Positions 58,601 to 64,000 of a stretch of 64,000 nt of DNA are shown one piece after another (the first letter of the stretch is position 1; each line of letters opens with the position of its first letter). The DNA comes from Candidatus Harrysmithiimonas galli. GTDB taxonomy: Bacteria; Bacillota; Bacilli; CAJFEE01. Below the pieces are notes generated by a model. It did not search any database and was not told the origin of the DNA. It saw only the letters and a list, made by a program, of their open reading frames with translations. Location of the stretch: NCBI GenBank assembly GCA_904373265.1, contig CAJFEE010000009.1, positions 33,058 through 97,057 on the forward strand, read 5' to 3'. A program made the position numbers and the translations under genes.

Positions 58601-59149
58601 AAACCTTTGCGGCTCCGGAGATTTCTTTTCCTCAAAAATTTGTAACGAATCAGTCATTTTTTCTTGGTACGCATCTACATAACGTAATTCATTTCGAAAA
58701 GGATTTTTTTCAGCAGATAAATTTTTGCGCCGAAAAAAGGCTGGTTGATGATCTGGGTGAAAATCAACACCAGACGAATAATGTCTCACTCTTTTTTGTA
58801 CAGCAGATGTCGTATCAGTACCCTTGAATTCTTTTGCCAAAGAATGAGACTGATCAGAAGCAAAATGCGACTCGGGAACATCAATGGGTCTCAATTGTTC
58901 TTTTCGTTTTCTACGCATAGAAAAAGAAATATGATCTTGTGGATGTGTCCTCACATTCGAATTGGTTAAATGGGACAAATCCGGCTCATAAAAGCTCTCA
59001 TCAGGTATCAGTGGAAAACGAAAACTCGATTTTTTTCTCATATCTCGCTCTAAATCCAAATGTACATGATGCGATTGCTTCGAGTTTGTTTTATCAAGCC
59101 ATTCATTTTCCTCTTTTCTACCTTTATTTTTTTGTAACCAATCAAACAT
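55700..59149 (-). CDS. sftA: SftA-type DNA translocase (FtsK/SpoIIIE family, soluble)
   Basis: A 1149-residue FtsK-type motor. The first about 640 residues are low-complexity, rich in Ser, Gln, Glu and Lys, with no membrane helices, starting MFDWLQKNKGRKEENEWLDK; then the FtsK alpha/beta domain (KDFHVGGKVVSMTKGPTVTR), Walker A GSTGSGKS at about 842, Walker B IIIIIDELADLMM at about 945, and a C-terminal gamma winged helix (RKFRIGYNRAARMIDLLEEK). B. subtilis SftA (YtpST) is likewise soluble and moves DNA from the closing septum. The linker is longer here than in Bacillus (952 residues in total there). The ATG at 59149 follows GGAGGAGA; longer starts lack that spacing. Confidence 0.93.
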   Translation of the reverse strand: MFDWLQKNKGRKEENEWLDKTNSKQSHHVHLDLERDMRKKSSFRFPLIPDESFYEPDLSHLTNSNVRTHPQDHISFSMRRKRKEQLRPIDVPESHFASDQSHSLAKEFKGTDTTSAVQKRVRHYSSGVDFHPDHQPAFFRRKNLSAEKNPFRNELRYVDAYQEKMTDSLQIFEEKKSPEPQRFFRPTPFISPVHGKMDGGSSRKNPDFTSVFSSNRRSQPADSSQGNKAMDTKAAQNLMSSESQPTPFSGASSDAVNHVLSDRPSEEILKDHVTIGKDSDKKSSVPFEEDIVAVKPLENLSKPVEIQHNQEQISSDETSEAIHPMYHTSERYNEEAQSLQDMSDTQSENVLASHEKKLDRYVAVDTASQYDSIPEHAEENQGLSASKETQKLNQDVVFAEEKVKKDCHLVSSASQENFVPSDAPMSDEVKGAKNALSNVIEDEPVVFQNAELDKMQTYLNMESSASKAVSENVYSVHQGSNMTLDLSENRNEQQSVSSEVLSNQNVKINASAPKNSKPTSSHQEHIPAASKAQHKHQPERLIPINVMMLNEDKYYLKRKEMERTMNQTAQTQPVQVQDLPLNTDNQISAPVHSTDFSSSVTMKLDKQQNQTPSQDDKKISNQDRQIEMQHSTSAMSNVPMQEQSAWSPIERTELLVAQDADHPDTKLASSAVASKQEALDLINETEICAYQFPSFDLLNSPADNLPDIDYSQDEKVAILDQVLKDFHVGGKVVSMTKGPTVTRYEVQPDPGVKVNKIVNLADDLKLYLAAQDIRIEAPIPGKSMVGIEVPNDHPRSVSLREILSHPEFQTISSNTRVALGLNIEGRPVSTDIRKMPHGLIAGSTGSGKSVCINSILISLLFQAHPDEVKLMLIDPKMVELAIYNSIPHLVCPVITDAKAATKALKWAVDEMERRYELFSKIAVRDIERYNDLAMRDPRGEKMPSIIIIIDELADLMMVAANDVETCICRIAQKARACGIHLLLATQRPSVDVITGLIKSNIPSRIAFAVSSQIDSRTILDTTGAERLLGKGDMLLSESGSSKLVRVQGTYVSDDEIEQVVAFVKNQMAPQYLFSVEEMVADASLEEEDELFPEVLAFVIEAGAASTSMIQRKFRIGYNRAARMIDLLEEKGYISAANGSKPREVFIDQL

Positions 59150-59197
59150 AAAGGTATCTCCTCCACTGTGTTTTTTCATGATACATTTTTCAATCAT

Positions 59198-59442
59198 TAT
59201 AACGTTTTTTTTTATTTTATGCAGGAAGATACAGGAAAAAATTTTAATTTATCAAGAAATCATTATCCTAACAGCCTTACAAAAATATTTTTTGATATGC
59301 GATTGATTCACGCATAAATACACTGTAAAACAAAGGGCTTTTGAATGACTACCGACTATTGTAAGCAGGTAAGCACAGGCTGTATGCCTTCTTTACCTAC
59401 AATCTCGATAAAATTCAAAAACCCTGTTTGTCAACCATATGT
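59198..59442. other. Intergenic spacer
   Basis: About 245 bases between sftA and ytpQ with an imperfect GGTAAGCACAGGC...TTTACC inverted repeat near 59380; no gene. The ytpR gene found here in B. subtilis is absent. Confidence 0.4.
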
Positions 59443-60270
59443 TTATTTATCCGCTTTTTGATTTGAATGATGATGCAAGAAAATAAATAATGGCTCTGGT
59501 ATTTGTTGTCCGTTCGGATAATGAAAACTAAAGGATGTAATGGGACTTCTTCCTTCAGTATAAAATTCCAATGTCATTCTTGCCAAAATTTGCAGTCCAC
59601 TCTTTGCATGACATTTTGCAACAATAAAAACATCTTGGTGCGGAATGGATACAAATACATCCTCTCGCCTTTTTCCAATTGCCCCTAGCCATAAATCATC
59701 AATCAACATACGTGCTGCATCATATCCATCATTTGCATGAAAAAAATAAAAATGACTTCCTGCAACTGTCTCTTTTTTTACAGAAAACGGCTTTTGACGT
59801 AAATTCTCCAAAGCCAGCATCAGCCATTCTTCCTCCTCAAGACCGGTCTTTTCTAACTCTTCTTTACTGAGCAACTTATATCCCTTTTCTTGATCCAATG
59901 CTAGTGCAATCACTGTCTCTATAGTATGTGGATACCAATGAACTTGTTGAAAAGACTTTGTATGAATAATAGATTTCGGACGAAGCACTGGAAAAATTTT
60001 CTCTGGATATATCTCATTTGAACTATGTAGTACGTGCTGCCAATTCCGAATAAAGTCGGTGTAGATCCGCATAACCGAATCCATTTCTTTTTCTTGTATT
60101 TTTTCCTCAATTTTTTGTGCAGAAATTCGTAACATCTTCCCTGTCTGAATATCTATCATTTCTACATGATCGACTTGTCTTGTGTTGCTAACTGGTTTTA
60201 TTTCTACTCGAAGACATTTCAGTTGTTCCTTCCATTGTTGGAGGAATATTTCCAATGATGATTTATGCAT
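59443..60270 (-). CDS. ytpQ: YtpQ-like protein (DUF1444)
   Basis: A 275-residue DUF1444-family protein. Seen: IFPVLRPKSIIHTKSFQQ, HTIETVIALALDQEKGYKLL and SHFYFFHANDGYDAARMLID, conserved in Bacillus YtpQ. No enzymatic motif is known and no signal peptide is seen, so it is a cytosolic protein of unknown role. The ATG at 60270 follows GAGGGTGA and overlaps the ytpP stop by 8 bases, so the two are translationally coupled as in B. subtilis. Confidence 0.9.
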   Translation of the reverse strand: MHKSSLEIFLQQWKEQLKCLRVEIKPVSNTRQVDHVEMIDIQTGKMLRISAQKIEEKIQEKEMDSVMRIYTDFIRNWQHVLHSSNEIYPEKIFPVLRPKSIIHTKSFQQVHWYPHTIETVIALALDQEKGYKLLSKEELEKTGLEEEEWLMLALENLRQKPFSVKKETVAGSHFYFFHANDGYDAARMLIDDLWLGAIGKRREDVFVSIPHQDVFIVAKCHAKSGLQILARMTLEFYTEGRSPITSFSFHYPNGQQIPEPLFIFLHHHSNQKADK

Positions 60271-60601
60271 GTTCACCCTCAGTTTTAACAATACTCTGTA
60301 AAAAGTTTTTGATTTCTTCTTTTGTTTTTCTCTGCTTGCTGACAAATCTTCCTTTTTCTCTTCCCTTTTGAAATATTAAAAAGCTAGGAATTCCCATAAT
60401 TCCTAATGACAAACAATCATCCATAAACATATCCCGATCCACTTGATAAAAATCTAAATTGGGAAAATCCGCTTCAATTTCTGGTAAAAAAGGTGCAATA
60501 TACGTACAGTCACTGCAAAATTTAGAAGAAAACATAAAAACAGATATGCGATCTCCATGAATGGCAGTCCGCCACTGATCATGGGTTTCAATAAAAATCA
60601 T
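60263..60601 (-). CDS. ytpP: YtpP-like thioredoxin-fold protein
   Basis: A 112-residue thioredoxin-fold protein. FSSKFCSDCTYIAPFLPEIE places a CxxC (Cys29, Cys32) after the first strand and helix, with a Ser-Asp between the cysteines rather than Gly-Pro; GIMGIPSFLIFQKG has the cis-proline loop. It likely acts as a cytosolic thiol-disulfide redox protein. It overlaps the lipoprotein gene upstream by 4 bases and ytpQ by 8, so all three share one transcript. Confidence 0.92.
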   Translation of the reverse strand: MIFIETHDQWRTAIHGDRISVFMFSSKFCSDCTYIAPFLPEIEADFPNLDFYQVDRDMFMDDCLSLGIMGIPSFLIFQKGREKGRFVSKQRKTKEEIKNFLQSIVKTEGEHA

Positions 60602-61212
60602 GATTTTGCCTCCGTCTTCTGTGATGTAGCAGCCTCTGATTCCGAATTTTTCTTAGCAGCAGATGAAGAGTCTGCTTCATCAGATGTCATAATCTGTACA
60701 CTTTTTGCTACCTGAATCAATTCTTTGATTACTGGCTGCAATTGATTTCGCTTTTTCACAAGTGCAGATACCTTTACACTCCCAACACCAACATATACAC
60801 CATACTCCTTACTTTCCGAATGTTGTATGGCATAAACATATTGAAATCCCTTTTCATCTTCTATTGTTTCATCTACAATAACATCAATTCCCTCGTTCAT
60901 TTGTTTCACAATTTCGTAATTGGTTTTACTGTTTACTTCTTCAATTGGATTTGCAAAAATTACAAAATTTCCATATTCCGTTTCAAGCGTTACATTGTTT
61001 TCATGTGCTTGTAAAACTTTACTTTCCTCTGGAAGATAAAAAGATAAATTTTCCTCTGTTGTTGTTGCCGGTAGAGTTTCTGCTTTCAAATAAGCTGGAA
61101 TTTCTTTTTTTATGGCAGCCTGAATTTCTTCTGTTTTCCCCCCACAGCCACCTAATAAAAGTCCTGCACAAAGCAACATTTGAATTGCATGAGTTGTCTT
61201 CAAACCAGTCAC
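60598..61212 (-). CDS. Lipoprotein of unknown function
   Basis: A 204-residue lipoprotein: MTGLKTTHAIQMLLCAGLLLGGC is the signal with lipobox LGGC; the mature part (ATTTEENLSFYLPEESKVLQ, YGNFVIFANPIEEVNSKTNY) ends in a Ser/Glu-rich tail after residue 180. I do not recognise a family. The gene overlaps ytpP by 4 bases (ATGA type), so it belongs to the ytpP-ytpQ unit, and it begins 7 bases after the stop of the M42 peptidase gene. A membrane-surface role is inferred. Confidence 0.8.
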   Translation of the reverse strand: MTGLKTTHAIQMLLCAGLLLGGCGGKTEEIQAAIKKEIPAYLKAETLPATTTEENLSFYLPEESKVLQAHENNVTLETEYGNFVIFANPIEEVNSKTNYEIVKQMNEGIDVIVDETIEDEKGFQYVYAIQHSESKEYGVYVGVGSVKVSALVKKRNQLQPVIKELIQVAKSVQIMTSDEADSSSAAKKNSESEAATSQKTEAKS

Positions 61213-61219
61213 CTCTATC

Positions 61220-62299
61220 CTATAATTTACTAAAACCTTGAATCATATCATAATCTATATTTGTAACCAAAATTTGCAGCAGCTTCCTTGCCGCAAGATA
61301 GTCGTCGGTATGAATAATGGAAGCAGGTGTATGAATATAGCGTGCGCAAATACCAATGACTATTGATGGAATACCTGAATACATTAAATGTGCCCTGCCG
61401 GCATCTGTACCTCCTGGTGAAACAAAATATTGATATGGGATTTTATGCGTTTGGCAAATATCTAACACATAATCTCGAAGCTTCGGATTGGTAATCATTG
61501 TCCGATCTAAGATTCGAAGCAAGACCCCTTCTCCCAACTTACCAAATTCTGATTTTTTTCCAGTCATATCATTTGCTGGTGATGCATCCAATGCAATAAA
61601 CAAATCTGGATGAATTAGATGTGTACTTGTTGCCGCACCGCGCAATCCAACCTCTTCTTGCACATTGGCACCAACATACAAAGTATTATTAAGCTTCTCT
61701 TTAGATAACATTTCCATCAATTCAATAGCAAGACCACAACCATAACGATTGTCCCATGCTTTTGCCATAATTTTCTTTGAATTGGCAAGTGGTGTAAACG
61801 GACAGACGGGAACAATCGGCTGTCCTGGACGAATCCCCATGTTTCGAGCGTCATTATCGTCATCAGCTCCAATATCGATTAACATATTTTTTATCGCCAT
61901 CGGTTTTGACTGTTCCAGCGGTGTCAATAAATGCGGTGGTGTAGAAGCAATCACACCTTCAATAATTTTTTCATCAGTGAAAATCTGAACTCGTTGAGCC
62001 AATAAAACTTGACTCCACCAACCGCCCAACGGCTGGAAACGGAGCATACCAGATTCGGTAATCCCAGAAACCATAAAAGCAACTTCATCCATATGTCCCG
62101 CCACCATAATTTTTGCACCATGTTCTTCGCCGTACTTTACACCGAAAATACTGCCAAGACCATCTTGTAAAAATTCATCGCTGATAGGCTCCAGTCGCTT
62201 TTTCATAAAGGAGCGAACTGCATGTTCAAATCCAGGTGCACCTGGAAGCTCTGTCAACGTTCGAAATAAATCCAATGTTTTCGCTTCGATGACCCTCAA
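61220..62299 (-). CDS. ytoP: M42-family aminopeptidase (YtoP-like)
   Basis: A 359-residue cobalt/zinc aminopeptidase of the M42 (glutamyl/leucyl aminopeptidase) family. [13 protein letters not shown] (metal His/Asp), [32 protein letters not shown] (the catalytic Glu pair), [11 protein letters not shown] and GTDAGRAHL carry the expected ligands. It cleaves N-terminal residues of short peptides in the cytosol as a large shell complex. The TTG at 62299 follows AAGAGG directly, which is tight; the start is uncertain. It opens a run of four overlapping or closely spaced genes ending with ytpQ. Confidence 0.93.
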   Translation of the reverse strand: MRVIEAKTLDLFRTLTELPGAPGFEHAVRSFMKKRLEPISDEFLQDGLGSIFGVKYGEEHGAKIMVAGHMDEVAFMVSGITESGMLRFQPLGGWWSQVLLAQRVQIFTDEKIIEGVIASTPPHLLTPLEQSKPMAIKNMLIDIGADDDNDARNMGIRPGQPIVPVCPFTPLANSKKIMAKAWDNRYGCGLAIELMEMLSKEKLNNTLYVGANVQEEVGLRGAATSTHLIHPDLFIALDASPANDMTGKKSEFGKLGEGVLLRILDRTMITNPKLRDYVLDICQTHKIPYQYFVSPGGTDAGRAHLMYSGIPSIVIGICARYIHTPASIIHTDDYLAARKLLQILVTNIDYDMIQGFSKL

Positions 62300-62425
62300 C
62301 CTCTTTTCTCTTAAAAATCTCTCTATACTTATTATAGCAATTATTTTTTCGGGATGAAAACAATCATGTTTTTTAGTATAATGGAGAAAATATAGAAAGA
62401 CAATGATAAAGGGTAGGTGAAAAAA

Positions 62426-62734
62426 TTGAATATAAAAAAGGGGCTACTTGGATTTGGAATTGGATTTGGCACAACCTTATTGCTTTATAACGCAACTCAG
62501 CCAAAAAAAATGTCATCGCAACAACTGACAGAAAAAATCATTCATGCAACACCCAATGGTGGAAAAATTATCGGTACATGGCTTTGCTCTGTTGAAGAAA
62601 ATAATCCCGCCATTTCTGAAAAGCCATTTATTCGTGGTGGCGTAACTGTTGAAAAAAATTATGAACGCAGCCGCTATACTTTTATTATAGAGCCAATACA
62701 TGGTGAAATCTTATCTATAGAACAAACGCTCTAA
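62426..62734 (+). CDS. ytzB: YtzB-like PepSY-domain membrane-anchored protein
   Basis: A 102-residue protein divergent from ytoP, in the place of B. subtilis ytzB. The N-terminus ([20 protein letters not shown]) is one membrane helix or signal anchor; residues about 30-98 are a PepSY-like domain with paired strands, ending [14 protein letters not shown]. PepSY domains often inhibit or modulate peptidases, and the neighbour is a peptidase, but that link is a guess. Start: TTG at 62426 six bases after AGGTG, or GTG at 62417; both are plausible. Confidence 0.75.
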   Translation: MNIKKGLLGFGIGFGTTLLLYNATQPKKMSSQQLTEKIIHATPNGGKIIGTWLCSVEENNPAISEKPFIRGGVTVEKNYERSRYTFIIEPIHGEILSIEQTL

Positions 62735-62911
62735 ATAATCTATTGCAACCTTTAAGCAAACATTTTTATTGGCATATCGCCAAAAAACTTTATTTTTTGT
62801 ATAAATAAATAACTTTATCAACCAAAATACGATCTGAATTTTTTAAAAAATCTAATCATCATAAAAAATATATATCTTGATGAAATCGTTTTCATTGGAT
62901 AACCAGCCAAA

Positions 62912-62957
62912 ATTTCCCTTCCAACGCTTTTGCGTTACTCGAATGGAAATTTTTTAC
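62912..62957. terminator. Hairpin, probable terminator
   Basis: AAAATTTCC and GGAAATTTTT with internal stem-like bases and a T-run; about 180 bases past the ytzB-like gene. Confidence 0.5.
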
Positions 62958-63244
62958 AAAAAAATCTTATGTAAAAAGGGATAGATTTTTGATGTGCTTT
63001 TTCTTATTATAATTTCTCACTGCTATCAATATAAGTAACACACAAATTTTTTATATCTATATTCTAATATGAAAATAAGAAAAAATATTTTAAACAAAAG
63101 CAAAAGATAATGAATAAGACAAACCTGCATATTTTTGTTCTATATACTCTAACTTTGTTTTTTTATCCTTCATTTTGCACTCCTCTTAGCCTTCTATACA
63201 AAAATTGAATCCCAAACAAAAACATTTTATTCTAAAGAAAAAAC

Positions 63245-63286
63245 GAACAGATGCAAAATCTGATATGCGATTTTGCATCTGTTTAT
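63245..63286. terminator. Strong bidirectional terminator hairpin
   Basis: AACAGATGCAAAATC pairs perfectly with GATTTTGCATCTGTT around TGATATGC. It is located downstream of the minus-strand integrase gene. Confidence 0.7.
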
Positions 63287-63436
63287 CATTTCAAAATATT
63301 TATCTATAACAATTAAGAGTGCTAATTTTTTCTTTATTTTTTTGCAAACCCTGTAAAATCAATGGTTTGCAAGCATTTTCCACTCCTGAAATTGTCATTT
63401 TTCTTAGGTTTGACACCAATTTTTTCTTTTCTGGTG

Positions 63437-63847
63437 TCAGAAGTTTACTGCCATACTATCCAGCTTTGCTATCTCATTTTCAATCCTTGCCCTGTCGCCC
63501 AAGTGGTTATACACTTCCATAGTCACATCAAAATGAGCGTGTCCCATGATGTACTTGTGTAATACCTTAATATCCATACGGCACTCTGACATTCTTGTGC
63601 AGGCTGTGTGTCGCATAACATGAGCAGAAACCTTTGGAAACAATTCTGCTTTCCTGTGTTCTTTCTTTGCCCTCTGGACTTTCTCTTTGTTATAAGCGTC
63701 CACAATGTTATACAATACACTGCTTACACCATAGGGCATAAGCATTTCTTCAACCTGTTCCGTGTCGATAGGCAAGGTAAACCAAAAAGCTCGGATTTCT
63801 CCGTCTCTGGGTTCTCTTGCTTCAATCTGCACACGCATTTCTTCCAT
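63437..63847 (-). CDS. Tyrosine recombinase C-terminus fused to a foreign N-terminal segment
   Basis: A 136-residue frame. From about residue 40 it is the C-terminal catalytic end of a Tn916-type integrase: SVLYNIVDAYNKEKVQRAKK, SAHVMRHTACTRMSE (catalytic Arg), HKYIMGHAHFDVTMEVYNHL (His and the nucleophile Tyr), ending IAKLDSMAVNF. The first about 38 residues (REPRDGEIRAFWFTLPIDTE) resemble the start of an ArdA-like or other conjugative-element protein instead. So a deletion has joined two genes of one element, removing most of the integrase, and it should be inactive. G+C is higher than the host. Alternatively the N-terminal segment belongs to a different known fusion. Confidence 0.75.
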   Translation of the reverse strand: MEEMRVQIEAREPRDGEIRAFWFTLPIDTEQVEEMLMPYGVSSVLYNIVDAYNKEKVQRAKKEHRKAELFPKVSAHVMRHTACTRMSECRMDIKVLHKYIMGHAHFDVTMEVYNHLGDRARIENEIAKLDSMAVNF

Positions 63848-64000
63848 GTTTCATCACGTCCTTTCTTGTCAACGCTTCCTGTATGACGGCGTAAGGCACA
63901 CCGAATACATAGCGTGAAAAATCTTCTAACTGTTTCTTAGGGTAGTCAGACAGGCAAAGGCATTTCATCTCAAACCAGACCGCACGCTTGTAATCGGGCA
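63822..64000 (-). CDS. Conjugative-element protein, C-terminal end (cut by window edge)
   Basis: A frame open from the right edge to TGA at 63822-63824: PDYKRAVWFEMKCLCLSDYP ... LEDFSRYVFGVPYAVIQEAL ... MKHGRNACAD. It overlaps the start of the fusion gene downstream by 26 bases, as is common in conjugative elements. The 5' part lies outside the window. No family assigned; the composition and neighbour place it in the same element. Confidence 0.55.
   Translation of the reverse strand, partial: PDYKRAVWFEMKCLCLSDYPKKQLEDFSRYVFGVPYAVIQEALTRKDVMKHGRNACAD

Larger units (their letters stand above)
62735..63436. other. Gene-free stretch bordering the integrative element
   Basis: About 700 bases with two hairpins (listed) but no gene. 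It lies between the host gene ytzB and the integrase gene, so an attachment site may be here; I could not identify a core repeat because the other end is outside the window. Confidence 0.4.

Noticed and set aside
59360..59400. GGTAAGCACAGGC...TTTACC inverted repeat between sftA and ytpQ
   Set aside because: Imperfect, without a T-run on the right strand; not strong enough to call a terminator or an RNA.
63523..63886. Other frames overlapping the integrase
   Set aside because: Out-of-frame shadows of the recombinase; the catalytic Arg, His and Tyr motifs are in the minus frame reported.

Overview
The window looks like chromosome of a low-GC Gram-positive bacterium of the order Bacillales (class Bacilli). 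The evidence is gene order. A tRNA cluster (Asn-Ser-Glu-Asp-Gln-Leu), a SprT-like gene, tex, the MazF-type toxin with its antitoxin, and alanine racemase follow one another as in the Bacillus subtilis ydc region. A YdcC-like lipoprotein, acpS and a rhomboid protease continue that same region. A ytoP / ytzB / ytpP / ytpQ / sftA block and a Spo0M homologue also point to Bacillales. The rsb-sigB genes that sit between the toxin and tex in B. subtilis are missing here. I cannot name the genus.

Layout. 1-8.8 kb: a partial gene, three terminator-like hairpins, a small winged-helix protein, ketopantoate reductase, a phosphodiesterase-fold protein with degenerate metal sites, a nitroreductase, a 14-helix MFS exporter, an acetyltransferase, a methyltransferase and a Crp/Fnr regulator. 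9.2-10.1 kb: relics, including a frameshifted membrane-protein gene. 10.2-16.8 kb: the tRNA operon and the ydc-like block. 17.2-25.1 kb: iron alcohol dehydrogenase, MalY-like C-S lyase, a tandem cyclophilin-like lipoprotein, a sugar O-acetyltransferase, a DUF3737 protein and a LysR regulator, which I read as one functional module. 25.1-33.6 kb: a decayed zone with gene relics, a DUF2200-DUF1905 fusion, a TldD/TldE-ABC exporter locus in disrepair and an IS21 relic. 33.9-38.6 kb: an orphan salicylate synthase, a TetR relic and an MhqR-like MarR-pirin-nitroreductase operon with a clear promoter/operator. 39-42.5 kb: a wrecked surface-protein gene, an intact helical membrane-active-looking protein and a GC-richer stretch. 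42.5-51.1 kb: a GlcD/GlcF-type 2-hydroxyacid oxidase pair, a TnpB relic, Spo0M and an Ig-repeat surface protein split by one stop codon. 51.6-54.2 kb: YdcC-like lipoprotein, acpS, rhomboid. 54.5-62.7 kb: nicotinate phosphoribosyltransferase, SftA translocase and the ytp/yto block. 63.4-64 kb: edge of an integrative conjugative element with a tyrosine recombinase.

The main reading is that about 35 kb (16.1-51.6 kb) lies between alr and the ydcC/acpS pair that are close neighbours in Bacillus. That interval holds nearly all the mobile-element relics, pseudogenes and unusual genes. Best candidates for something undescribed: the LysR-linked redox/C-S-lyase module (17-25 kb), the TldDE-ABC remnant (28.7-32.4 kb) as the tail of a peptide-maturation system, and the helical hydrophobic-hairpin protein at 40.7 kb. 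All functions are inferred from sequence motifs by eye; no database search was run.
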